Source: Rhynchopus euleeides
Taxonomy: Eukaryota; Euglenozoa; Diplonemea; Diplonemida; Diplonemidae
Direction of reading: 5' to 3'
DNA: 64,000 nucleotides
NCBI GenBank assembly: GCA_963210315.1
Contig: OY723269.1
Coordinates: 1,550,001 to 1,614,000, forward strand
Positions 41,888 through 51,936 of this stretch are shown piece after piece. Each line of letters starts with the position of its first letter. The first letter of the stretch is position 1. Position numbers and translations under genes: made by a program. The notes below the pieces were generated by a model. The model was given only the letters and a program-made list of their open reading frames with translations. It did not search any database and was not told the origin of the DNA.

Positions 41888-43001
41888 TCAACGATTCAAA
41901 ACCTGGCGATATACGTTTTATGCTGCTCTGCATAGAGCCCCGCCCCCACCCCACTCCACCGCATCCCTCTGGGCAAGACGGCGTGGCCCGAAGACACGTC
42001 TCCCACACATACCCTCCAAATTGAGCCAGTTTGTGAGTTGGGCATCTCACGTCCCAGCTGATACTTTGTTGCGGGCCTTGTTAGAGGCCTGAATTGGCCC
42101 AAAAAGAACAGAGACCAGAAGAACCCGAGAAACGGCCCTGCTAACAGCACGGCAAAAAAATAATGCTCAAATCGTTCAAAGGACCTGCCCCGCCCCCTTG
42201 TGGTTTTGTTTCTCAGCACGTTGGAAGCAGTGGTGGGGGGGGTGGTGGTGGGGGGGGGGGGTTCAGGCTTCTTTTCGAAGCAGTGTCAGAGGCAGCAGGC
42301 GCAGTGATCATCAAATGATCTTCGTGCGATCCACGCGCAGCTCGCGCAACACGCCACAATGTGTGCATCCTTTGCGCGGGGGCGGATATTCTGCATTGTT
42401 AGTTTGCCTTCAGACACTAGCCCGCTCCCCCCTTCACTGGGGTGCGAGAAGGCACGGGTCTTGTGTCGCGCGAGATGTTCTCTTATATTCAAATCGCCAA
42501 AACTCCAGCGATGCACGGGGGTGTGGGGATGAGGAGGGTAGGACGCGCGTCCTGCTTGATCTCCCTTGCGTCGGGAATTGTTCTCGGAAGAGATGCTTGC
42601 CTAGTTATATTTCTGATCTGATATTTCTCGCCCCACCCCTTCAGAGGATGCTGGCCGGTGGTGGCTGGCTGTTGGGCGGTGCGCGTGTGTTCAGGAGGAG
42701 GGGGGTGGGTGGGTGGGATGGTGTCGCGCGGTGGGATGCCCAACCAGCGAAGGAAAAATATGAGCAAAAAAAATGCATATTTTTTTTTGCCCAGCCAAAC
42801 AAGCTGTGTGGCATTTTCTTATGGCGGTGGGGAGGGAGTGATACGGCCACAATACAGAAGCCACCAGGCCCTCCTACTCTTTCCACGGGAGCAGGTGTGT
42901 TGCTGTGGGCCGCGTCGCTCGCTGTGGGTCGCCGGTTGGAGTCCACCTTCGAGGGGAGAACACCAAATAAGATTCCTTGGGTGAACTGGCTCTCTTAGCT
43001 C
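41888..43001. other. Intergenic stretch
   Basis: Contains a G-rich tract (42232-42261) and the second copy of the TTCAAATCGTTCAAAGG segment (42133-42183). No gene is supported on either strand. Confidence 0.5.
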
Positions 43002-44264
43002 GTGTGTCGGCGATGTTTGTTTCTCTTGCATTTTTTTTGGCTTGGGATGGTGTGGTTTTCCAAAATTCCATTTAAAAAAAATGAAGGGTTTCAACCGGGA
43101 GGAAATAGTATGAAGCTACGAGAAGAGCAAGGATGCCGCCAAAAAAAAGCAACAAAAAAAAGGCCTGTCCGTGGCAAAAAAAAGGGCGTCTTGGAGACCG
43201 GGCCGAGAGAGGAGACAAATATTTTTCAAAAAAAACTGTGGCGCGCTGGCCCGACTTGGCGCCCTGTGTCTTTGTGCCGCTTGCCTTCCCCCCCACCCCC
43301 CCCCCCCCACCCCCACCTGGCGAGTGTCACGCGCTGTATTTGCAACGGATTGTGTGACTGGAGTATCGCCCCCACCCCTTTCCACCCCCATTTCTCCCCC
43401 TCCTTCCCCACCTTTCCCGCAGCCAGCTCGCCCTCCCAAACCCCCAAAGTATTGTCACCGCCGCCGCCAGCACCCACCACCCCCCCTCCCACACCCACCC
43501 AGCCTTTACACACATACACAGCGCCACGCCATTCCACTCCGTTACACAACACCCCTCCCCCCTCCCCCTCCCACCCCCCCCACACCTCCACCACAATCCA
43601 TCACCACGCTCCAACCCCCGCCCCCTCTCTCCCGGGAGGGGGGGGGTCACGCCTTGTCAGGCCTGGCACCGCATCTGCCCCAGGCGGATCAGGCCCGGCG
43701 GGCGCTGCGGCTGCTGCACCGCACCGCGACCCTTCTGCAGACGCTTCCTCCTCGGCAGCGCTGCCGCAGCCGACGCCGCCCCCGCCATCCCGCAGCAGAG
43801 CAGCGCCTTTGCCTCAGATAGTCAAGCAGAGTGGAGCCCCCTCTGCCGCCGCCGCCAACACCTCGCCGAAAGCGCAGTGTCGAGGGTCTCAGTATAGATA
43901 CCCCGCACCTCCGCTGACCCCGGTGCCATCGCCCACGGGGCAGCTGCATCAGGGTGGGGTTGCGGGCCGCCGGTTCCCCCCACGCAACGCCGCCGCATCC
44001 ACCCCGGGCGGGTGGGGTGGCGGCACCGGGGAGGCCCCTCTGCAGCTCTGCACCCACCACCACCGCCACAGCTCCTCCTCCACTGCCTCCAACGGGCCCT
44101 CCTCCCCAACCGGTGGGAAGGCTGTGGCGTCGCCTGTCGCTTCTGCTGTGTCAACCTCTCCGTCCGCCTCGCTCGCCTCGTCGCGATCCAGCCGTGCCGC
44201 GTTGCTCCACCCCGAAGGCGCTGTGTTCCCAGGGGAGCCTTGGCGAACCCCTCGCAGCCGCACC
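43002..44264 (+). other. Leader or N-terminal extension of the amine oxidase gene
   Basis: Open in the amine oxidase frame. The part before 43640 is dominated by C runs and CCCACC repeats and is probably 5' UTR or intron. The part after about 43650 has codon-like composition (PSADASSSAALPQP and similar) and could be translated. In-frame ATGs exist only at 43002, 43047 and 43110. Confidence 0.4.
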
Positions 44265-45653
44265 ATGCGTTGCAGGCACCGCGTCGTCGTGGTGGGCGCC
44301 GGTGCTGCCGGGGCGGCTGCCGCCAACGCACTCCTCTCTGACAAGGCTCACGCGGATGCCACGACAGAAGTGGTGCTCCTGGAGGCCCAGCCGCACGTCG
44401 GGGGGAGGACGCACACCGTGTCGGTGGGGGGGTGCCCGATGGACCTCGGGGCGTATTGGATAGAGGGTGCTGGGGTCAACGCTTTGGGGGAGCAGAACCC
44501 GATGTCGCTCCTTGCGGACCGCCACGGCGTGGAGCGGGGGAAGCGCGAGAAGCGGTTCAAGCGGGTCGACGTGACATCCGAGGGGCGCGACGGGGGGAAG
44601 GCTGCGAAGGTGGCGCGGGATACGCACTCCCGCGCGGTGGCGAAGGTCCGCTCCGCGCAGGCCGAGCTGCAGAAAAACCCCGATTCCCCCGACACCAGCG
44701 CTGCCTCAGCCTACACCCCAGAGGTTGAACGATCCCAGCTAGCCCCTGAGGTCCTCCAATGGGTCGGGTACTACGCAGCGAACAGCGAGCAGTATTATGG
44801 CACCTCCTTCTCGCAACAGTCCTGCAGATTTTACGACCAGGACGGGACATACGGAGGGCCGCACCACGCTGTGCAGGGGGGCTATGGCACCGTGGTGCAG
44901 AAGGAGGTGGAGGCCGCGGTCGCCAGGGGATGCAAGCTGAGGGTCAACGCGGAGGTAACGGCTGTCACCGACTGCGGGACCCGCCTCCGGCTGGACATGG
45001 CGTCAGGGGAGTCTCTGGTGGCGGATAGCGTAATCCTCACAGCGCCTATAGGGGTGCTGAAGGCGCATTCCATCGCCTTCACACCAGCCCTCCCTGCTGC
45101 GCACTGCGAGGCGATAGAGAGGATCGGGGTTGCAAGCTTCAACAAGGTCATCCTCGAGTTCGAGCGCCGCTTCTGGGAGCGCGACGTGCAGTGCTTCGGC
45201 ATCTGCGGGGACCGGAAGGGCTGGTTCCGCCATTGGGAGACCCCCTACGGCCCTGAGGGGCCCCACGTGCTGGTGTGCCTGATGGGTGGCGACGCGGCGG
45301 CCGAGGTGGAGCGGCTGTCCGACGAGGAGGTGCAGGCCGAGGCGCTGGGGATCCTCCAGAAGGCGCTGCACAAGGGGAGGCCGCTGCCCCCGCTGAAGTC
45401 GTTCCGCATGACGCGGTGGAACAGCGACCGGCACACGCGGTGCGGCTTCAGCAGCTTTGCGGTGGGGAGCGGGCCGCGCGACCTGGAGACGCTGGCCCGC
45501 CCCGTGATGGGCGGGAAGCTCATCCTCGCGGGGGAGCACACCGACCCTCTCGACTACTGCTCCGTTCAGGGGGCGCACAACTCCGGCCTGCGTGCCGCGC
45601 AGCAGGTGCTGCCTCCAGAAGCAGGTTGTCTGTCAGCGTGCTCCCTGATGTGA
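44265..45653 (+). CDS. FAD-dependent amine (polyamine) oxidase
   Basis: From ATG 44265 there are 462 residues with the layout of the flavin amine oxidase family. The dinucleotide-binding motif VVVVGAGAAG is near the start. It is followed by the acidic end of strand 2 and GGRTH (LLEAQPHVGGRTHTV), then MDLGAYWIEG, GGYGTVV, APIGVLK, FNKVILEFERRFWE (with the Lys that usually positions the water on FAD N5), and the C-terminal FAD motif LILAGEHTDPLDYCSVQGAH. Such enzymes oxidise spermine or spermidine, or demethylate peptides in LSD1-type members. No SWIRM or Tower insertion is seen, which favours a polyamine oxidase. The same frame is open without a stop from 43002 and is coding-like (Ser/Pro/Ala-rich) from about 43650. 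The true start may therefore lie upstream, for example after an acceptor near 43650, and the extension could be a targeting region. The C-terminus (CLSACSLM) has no clear peroxisomal signal. Confidence 0.85.
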   Translation: MRCRHRVVVVGAGAAGAAAANALLSDKAHADATTEVVLLEAQPHVGGRTHTVSVGGCPMDLGAYWIEGAGVNALGEQNPMSLLADRHGVERGKREKRFKRVDVTSEGRDGGKAAKVARDTHSRAVAKVRSAQAELQKNPDSPDTSAASAYTPEVERSQLAPEVLQWVGYYAANSEQYYGTSFSQQSCRFYDQDGTYGGPHHAVQGGYGTVVQKEVEAAVARGCKLRVNAEVTAVTDCGTRLRLDMASGESLVADSVILTAPIGVLKAHSIAFTPALPAAHCEAIERIGVASFNKVILEFERRFWERDVQCFGICGDRKGWFRHWETPYGPEGPHVLVCLMGGDAAAEVERLSDEEVQAEALGILQKALHKGRPLPPLKSFRMTRWNSDRHTRCGFSSFAVGSGPRDLETLARPVMGGKLILAGEHTDPLDYCSVQGAHNSGLRAAQQVLPPEAGCLSACSLM

Positions 45654-46841
45654 GCCCCCGACTACATATGATCAAGAGGAGGGACTGGGGCGGGGATGTG
45701 TGTGGGTGGGTGGGGGAGTGGGGGTGGCAACATGCTTGCCGATGTATAATTTATGTTGTCTGCGTGATATGGGAGGGGGTGTGTGGGTGTGGGTGTGTCC
45801 GTATCTCCATAAGCGGTCCGAGATCCACGGGCCGCCCCGCCACAAAATCCCCAAATCATATCAAGACACAAAGCACGAACGAGCTCCCACACCTTATTTC
45901 TTTTGCGCACAGTTGTTTTGTCTTTTTCTTGCGAACAGGAAGTGTCGCCTCGCGTGCCCAACTCAATCTCGCCTGGGGAAGCGCTCCCCCCACCCAGGTC
46001 ACCCATCCCCCCTCGTAGGTAGTCGGGTGTGGGATCCTATTTTCCCGCAGCAAACAGCCTTTGCGCTCCAACGCGCAGAAGGAGAAGTGAGCATTTGCCC
46101 TAACATCATCGGTGCTCGCATATGGATTGGAGCCAGCACATTGAAGCCTCCTTCCGAAGGACAACCCTGCAACAAGAAAGCGGGTTCCCTTTTGCTGGTG
46201 CTTTGCGTTGGCGGGAGGGAGCTGCAGAGAGGGTGTGGATTTTCCCGTTTGTTCGGGGATAGCCACACTTAATCGTACGAGGGAGAAAGAGAGAGAGAGA
46301 GGGGGGGGGGGGTATAGTGACACTTCCTGTGCAAATCCTGTGTTTTCCCTACCCCACTCCCCAACCCCGCTTCCCCTCCTGAACCCCTTTCTTTCTTTTG
46401 CAGGCGGTTTTTTTTGTTGGACAGTGCGGCTTTCAACAAGAGAGAGAAAGTTGGCAAATTTCGCCTTGCGAATTTTTGCCAATCAGCTGACACCATCAGT
46501 AGCCAGCGGTTGGACCAAAGCCCGATAAAAAAACCACACCCATACCCCCCCCGTGAAGGTACCGACTTCCTGTTTTTTTTTGAGCCAGGTTTTGAGCATG
46601 ATCAAAAAAAAACACCAAGCAGGGGGTTTGTCTTGAACTTACCTTGGCATCCATACCCTCCACCACTCCCCCACCCCCCACCTCCGGGACTTTGCTTTTT
46701 TCCTCTGGCTTGTTGTGGGTGCTTCTGCTGTTCTGCTTGCCTAACACATGTGATAATGCTGGCCTTCCGGCACGGATTTTGAATTCGTTACTTTGGAGGG
46801 TGTCCTAAATTTAGGAAATTTTTGAAAAATTTGGAAAAATT
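45654..46841. other. Intergenic stretch
   Basis: Contains GT-rich and GA-rich tracts (45695-45800, 46285-46312) and C-rich blocks. No gene seen up to the TGGGGG target site of the large hAT-like element. Confidence 0.5.
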
Positions 46842-47354
46842 TGGGGGCATGGTTATCAACAGATCTTACCCCCTTTTTTTCCCGAAACCCGTCGAGCATG
46901 TCTTCGTCGTCGTAATTTTTTTCTGTTAAGATCTTAGTGAAAAAAAGCACAAAAATTAAGATCTTAGTATTTTTTTCGAAGATCTTAGGTAAGATCTTAG
47001 TTTTTTTGCAAATATCCTTTCGTATTCTTGCTGGAATACTACAGACACACGGCACATCCCAGTCAGGAGTGCAGGCTTCGCTGTCCCGTGAACGGAGAGC
47101 GTTTGGGGTGCACAAATAGATCACGTCAAACAGTACAGGAGGAGTTGAAAACCCCATTCCTGTTTCACCAACAGGGTTAGAAACCTCATTTCCCCCCTTC
47201 ATTCGCTAAGCAGCCTCACCCAACCCCGGGGTTGAAAACCCCGTCCCATGACTTGGAACATTTCTGATACATGCAACTGACCGCCCCCCCCCCCCCCCCC
47301 CCCACACTCTTCTACTCTTTACCCCCCCCCCCCCCACACACACACACACACACA

Positions 47355-49424
47355 CCGAGCGCCTGGGCTATCTTTGCACACGACCTCCGCCAATCCCTGC
47401 GTAACGCAACGGCGAAGAAGCTGGCCGAACGCAGAGACGACTTCCAAGGAGCAGAGCACGGCATTGACGGGAGGGTGACACGTTGCGTCCTGGAGGGAGA
47501 GGGCGCTGCAATCACGGGGTACCAGCGAGGCCTCCTCCGCTCCGTTGTTGCAGGGGCGGTGCCTGCTCGTGGGCGCACAGGTCTGGGGGAGGTGTGCCGA
47601 TACTGCACATCTGGGACCCCGGAGACGGTATCACACCTGTGGTGGGACTGCGCGGCATGGGAGCCAGTCCGCCAGAAGCACCCCATAGCAGCGAGGGACC
47701 GGACGGCCTGGCCGGCATGCCTGGCCCAGTGCGGGGTGGCGCCCATTTACAGATACAGCGTCCCGGAGAACGAGCAGCCGCTGCCCATGTCCTTTGCGGA
47801 CAGGATCACCACCGTGGCACAGCTCCACCGCTACTTCATCGCAGTCCTGGCGGCGCGACAGGAGAAGGACGGGCTGCTCGACCGCTCTGTGCGCCATCAC
47901 CGTACTACCGTCTACCCCTGGGAGTGGAGCACCCCTAACCCCGAGAGTGCCTCCATCCCTGCACTGGCGCCTTCCGAAGTCAAGCAGACGTGGGGCAAGC
48001 GGCCCCCAGGCATGTGGGTGGCCCTCTGCGACTGGCTAAGGGGCCTAAAGTGGGGACCGCAGGGGAGTGAGCATACTGTGACCCTGATGGAGCTGGCCGT
48101 GGACTTCGAGCTATCAACTGGCCTTACCCTCCCAGACACCGTGACGCGCCGCATCCGCCCCCCCGCCCACGTGGACCCGAATAGGAAGGGCGCGAGGGAG
48201 GCCCGCTCGCGCATCCCTGCAGACACAGCCCCAGGGCTCACCCTGTACTTTGACGGTGGTGCGCGCGACAATGGCACCCCCTTCGCCGTGGCGGGGGCAG
48301 GGGCGGTGCTATACCAAGACGGTTGCAAGGTTTCAGAGAAAGTACTCCCGCTGCTGAACGTGCGTAGCAACAACATTGCTGAGTACGAGGCGCTCCGTGC
48401 AGGTCTGCGCCTCCTCGAGAGGGGTGATGCCCCTGAGGGCCCAGTCACAGTGCGGGGCGACTCCCAGGTGGTGCTGCGCCAGCTCCAAGGGGACTCATTG
48501 TGCCGGGATGCCGCCCTCCGTCCTCTGTTCCTCAGCACGTCCCGGCTAGCTGCGGACCTCCAACCGAGGTTCACTCTCACATACGAGCATGTGAAGAGGG
48601 AATCCAACACAGATGCTGATGCCCTCAGTAACGCCGCGATGGACGAGGCTGAAAGGCTGGGGGCCTCACGGCAGCAGCTCCAGCAGGACCTCACGGTGTT
48701 CCAGAGCAGTATCCTGGGGAAGGCTGCCTCGCTGAAGGGGCTCTGCAGCATGGTGACGAAAGTAGGCACTGGGCCCTGGCATTGCGGCCATGCTGCCAAC
48801 TCAACAGTCCTCACGGCGATCGGTGGATCTGTGGCGGCGGGCCTGTCGAGGAGGGCCCAGCTGAACCCTGCCACTGAGTCGGTGATGCGCAGCCTCCAAG
48901 CGCACCTGGCTGTGCCAGCCCCCAGCCGGACGGATACAGTGTTCCATGATCGCGGAATGGCGTGGGCCGCTACCTTCGCTCCGCAGCCGCACTACCCTGA
49001 GGGTTGGCAGCAATCGGCCCAGCAGTGGGCGGCGCGTGGTCGGCAGGCCAACAGCCGGGTAGGGCGCCCATGGGAGCGGAGGGGCGCTGCCCCCCGAACT
49101 GCTCCCCCTGGTGCCAGGAGGAACGCAAAGGTGCTTGCCTGCAAGTTGCATTGGAAGCCCCGTTGCTCGGCATGCCAGAAGCGGCGCCTCCCGGAGGAGG
49201 TGTGCTGCCGCAACCACCACAAGGAGGGGGACGGGCTCCCGGTCACTATGGGCTTCTGCAAACGCCACAGCATGGACCGATGCGGTGACTGCTACAGCGA
49301 TGGCAAAACACTACCACATTGCTGCCAAGCACACCACGCCGGCTATGCTGCACGCCCTCCTCCCCGGAGTGGCACTGAGTTGGCCCCACACTCTAACCCG
49401 AGTGGGGCCTCCGCTGTGACGTAG
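47355..49424 (+). pseudogene. C-terminal part of LINE ORF2 (zinc knuckle, RNase H, Cys/His tail)
   Basis: This segment of about 690 codons contains the zinc knuckle CRYCTSGTPETVSHLWWDC, an RNase H domain with YFDGGARDNG, NNIAEYEAL, RGDSQVV and NTDADALSN (the four expected acidic positions), and the terminal Cys/His-rich region. It lacks endonuclease and RT and has no natural start, so it is a dead fragment. The frame has no stop or frameshift, and most differences from the full-length copy look silent or conservative, so the insertion is recent. Confidence 0.85.
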
Positions 49425-49445
49425 AAATGGGCGGGGGTGGGCAAT

Positions 49446-49460
49446 GATCCGCGCAGGATC
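49446..49460 (+). other. LINE 3' stem-loop, truncated copy
   Basis: GATCC-GCGCA-GGATC lies just before the (AC) tail, identical to 58057-58071. It is a candidate RT recognition hairpin. Confidence 0.7.
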
Positions 49461-49524
49461 TCCCCACACAAAACGTGGTCACCACACACACACACACAGG
49501 AGGAGAGAGGGATACACGGGCAGA

Positions 49525-51903
49525 ATGTCACAGGCCGACCTCCACGGGGTCTCCTCCGGTAACACCGGTCCCCAGGCCGGTGGCCAACAGGCCGCCCCCC
49601 TGCCCCCCCTCGAATTTACAGAGCCTCGCAGATACGAGCTCCAGCCCCTCCCCCCCCTCTACGGCGCCACCCACGTGCGCGCCATCCTCCAGCACCTCCA
49701 CTGGGATGCGGTGCTGGACGGATTAGAGGGTGGCGTCGCCGTCCTCGCCGCCGAGCGCCCCCCCACCCACGGCTCCCCCCCCACATGGACCCTCACGGTC
49801 AACGGGAAGGAGGTGGTCCTGACGGACACGCTGCTCCTCGAGGAGCAGAAGCAGCAGGAGGCGGCCGCGAAGAAAAAGGCCGAGGATGTAGCCCGCCTGA
49901 AGCGGCGCTACGATAGCGTCAGCGAGAGGCTCCAGGCGGAGCGCGCCGACGCAGCGAGAGCGGGAAGGGCCGCGAAGTCGCAGGCCAGTGGCGCCGTAGG
50001 ACGGACCGGGCGAGGCGGCGGTGCGGCAGCAGCAGCAAAGCAGCACGCCCAGCAGGCGCAACAGCGGGTGACCAGGCTCCAGAAGGACCTGGAGAAGATC
50101 GCCGGGAGCCTGAGGGAGCTCGGCCACGACCCCGCGCCGACCGCCCCCGACACCGCCGCGGGTGATGGTGTGGCCTGGCAATCCGAGATGCTGGGTCTGC
50201 GCCGCCTACTGCAGGAGCAGGACGCGCGTCGCCAGCAGTTGGAGGAGCAGGTGGGGCAGTTGCAGCTGGGTCACAACAACCTAGCTGAGCAGGCGTCGCA
50301 GCAGGTGTCGCAGCTGCAGGAACTGCTGGGTTCCCAGGCGCAGGAGCACGGGCTGCACATGCAGCGTGTGGGGGATCGCCTCGGCCGCCAGGAGCAGCGG
50401 CTTGAGGAGCAGGCGACCCTGCTGCAGCGCCTCCAAGAGCGCAAACCCGCCTCCCCCCCCGCCACCGCCCCCACGCAGGAAGCAGCGCGGGAGCTGAAGG
50501 AAGTGAAGGTGCACCTCCGGAGGCAGGAGGGGTCCCTTGCCAAGGTCGCAGAAGCCCAGCAGTCGCTGGGCGAGGCCGTCCCCCTCCTCCACAAGCGGGT
50601 CGGGGTGCTGGAGCAGGGGGCGAAAGGGGCGGCAGCAGGCGCCGACCTGCAGCGGGTGGCGACCGAGCTCGCCAGCATGGGTAGCCGCCTGGAAGAGCAG
50701 GGCCGTGCGCACGCGGCAGAGATGGCTACGGCGCGGAAGGGCTGGGAAGCCAGCCGCAAGGCCCTCGAAGACGACATGCGGGGCCAGCTTGCGCAGCGGG
50801 ACGCCCAGATCCGCCAGGCGCAGGTGGAACGGGACGGCCTCGCAGCCGACCTGCACGAGGCGCGCAAGGCCATGCTAGGCCTGCAGGGAACAGCGGGTCA
50901 GCAGGAGCCCCTGTCCCACCTCCAGGCGCTGCAGCTCCAAGCGGAGGTCGACAAGGTCCGCGCGGACCTCGAGGCCCAGCGCGCGCTGGAGCAGCGACGC
51001 CTCGACGCCGCGGTGGCAGAGCTGCGCAAGTCGTGGGAGGCGCAGCAGGGGGAAGCCGTGGTGTGCGACCTGCGGCTGCAGACGGAGCGCCTGGGTGTCG
51101 CGGTGAAGGACCTGCGGGCCTCCTGCGAAGCCCAGCGCAAGGAAGCCACGGCCGCCCAGCAGCTGTCGGCGCAGGCGTCCGTGGAGCAGGGGGCACGCCT
51201 CCAGGGCCGGCTGGACGAGGTGTGTGGGGAGCTGCGGGAGGCCTGCGAAGCGCAGATGGTGCGCCTCCAACAGGCCGGAAGGGAGGAGGGCGAGAAGGTG
51301 CAGCGCCAGCTGTCACAGCAGGCCAGCGAGCTCGGACAGAGCTGGCAGGGACTGTTGGAGGGGGTGCGCGACGCAGAGGAGGGCCGGAAGCGGCAGCATC
51401 AGGAGATGCTAAGCACGGTGAAGCGGGAGTTAGGCATCGACACGAGAGGGCGGAGTGGGTCCAAGGGGGCGAAGGGCAAGGCACCGCCGAAGCCCGCGGC
51501 CGGTCCGGCTATGGATGCCCCGCCAGCGCCCCCAGCCGCCGCCACCACCCCTTCCTCCTCCACCACCACCTCCACCTCCACCCCTGCCCCGCCCGGGGAC
51601 TCACACAGCAAACCAGTGACACCCGTGGCACCCGAGACACCAGCAACAGCGAACGCTGCCCCTACCCCTGCGCAGCCAGCAGCAGTGCCGCCGGCAGCAC
51701 CGGCGCCGCCTGCCCAGCCCGCCCCGCCGGCCCCACCTCTCAGAGACCTAGCGCCCACGGCGGATGCCGGGGATAAGGCCCCACCGGGTAGGGAGGCGGG
51801 AGCCAGCAGGAACGGGAGGGTCAGGCAGGCCTCCATCACGGCGTATCTGAGGCCCCGCTCCAACCGCCTTACTCCCTACCCGCAGAAGCAAGAGGAGGAG
51901 TAG
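49525..51903 (+). CDS. LINE ORF1: coiled-coil protein with C-terminal PIP-box-like motif
   Basis: 792 residues from ATG 49525. An in-frame ATG at 49444 lies in the tail of the upstream LINE copy and is unlikely to be native. After a short Pro-rich N-terminus come long Glu/Gln/Lys/Ala heptad-like stretches (for example LLLEEQKQQEAAAKKKAEDV, LEEQVGQLQLGHNNLAEQA and LRKSWEAQQGEAV-like repeats) typical of trimeric or dimeric ORF1p coiled coils. An Ala/Pro/Thr/Ser-rich hinge follows, then a basic C-terminus. The end reads RQASITAYLRPRSNRL, where QASITAYL fits the PCNA-binding pattern Q-x-x-[IL]-x-x-aromatic-hydrophobic, followed by basic residues. No zinc knuckle or RRM was found. The frame ends at a single TAG (51901-51903), and ORF2 continues in the same frame. 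Confidence 0.85.
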   Translation: MSQADLHGVSSGNTGPQAGGQQAAPLPPLEFTEPRRYELQPLPPLYGATHVRAILQHLHWDAVLDGLEGGVAVLAAERPPTHGSPPTWTLTVNGKEVVLTDTLLLEEQKQQEAAAKKKAEDVARLKRRYDSVSERLQAERADAARAGRAAKSQASGAVGRTGRGGGAAAAAKQHAQQAQQRVTRLQKDLEKIAGSLRELGHDPAPTAPDTAAGDGVAWQSEMLGLRRLLQEQDARRQQLEEQVGQLQLGHNNLAEQASQQVSQLQELLGSQAQEHGLHMQRVGDRLGRQEQRLEEQATLLQRLQERKPASPPATAPTQEAARELKEVKVHLRRQEGSLAKVAEAQQSLGEAVPLLHKRVGVLEQGAKGAAAGADLQRVATELASMGSRLEEQGRAHAAEMATARKGWEASRKALEDDMRGQLAQRDAQIRQAQVERDGLAADLHEARKAMLGLQGTAGQQEPLSHLQALQLQAEVDKVRADLEAQRALEQRRLDAAVAELRKSWEAQQGEAVVCDLRLQTERLGVAVKDLRASCEAQRKEATAAQQLSAQASVEQGARLQGRLDEVCGELREACEAQMVRLQQAGREEGEKVQRQLSQQASELGQSWQGLLEGVRDAEEGRKRQHQEMLSTVKRELGIDTRGRSGSKGAKGKAPPKPAAGPAMDAPPAPPAAATTPSSSTTTSTSTPAPPGDSHSKPVTPVAPETPATANAAPTPAQPAAVPPAAPAPPAQPAPPAPPLRDLAPTADAGDKAPPGREAGASRNGRVRQASITAYLRPRSNRLTPYPQKQEEE

Positions 51904-51936
51904 GGGGGCGGGCATCCCGGCCAGCGGGGAGGACCC
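51901..51936 (+). promoter_or_regulatory. Single in-frame UAG between ORF1 and ORF2
   Basis: TAG 51901-51903 is followed by 11 sense codons, G-rich at first (GGG GGC GGG), and then ORF2 in the same frame. No other stop separates the two ORFs. It is a possible read-through site. Confidence 0.5.

Larger units (their letters stand above)
47355..49498 (+). mobile_element. 5'-truncated copy of the OTU-LINE
   Basis: It begins directly after an (AC)n tract (47337-47354) and matches the full element from 55966 to its end at about 95% by eye. It ends with the hairpin GATCC-GCGCA-GGATC (49446-49460) and an (AC) tail to 49498, immediately followed by the full-length copy. 5' truncation is typical of target-primed reverse transcription. 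Confidence 0.9.

Noticed and set aside
42198..42998. 266-codon open frame before the amine oxidase gene
   Set aside because: Low-complexity G-rich start, no motifs and no codon bias like the neighbouring genes.
50271..51484. Several long open frames antisense to LINE ORF1
   Set aside because: They are shadow frames of a high-GC coding region. ORF1 has coherent coiled-coil structure and ends next to ORF2.
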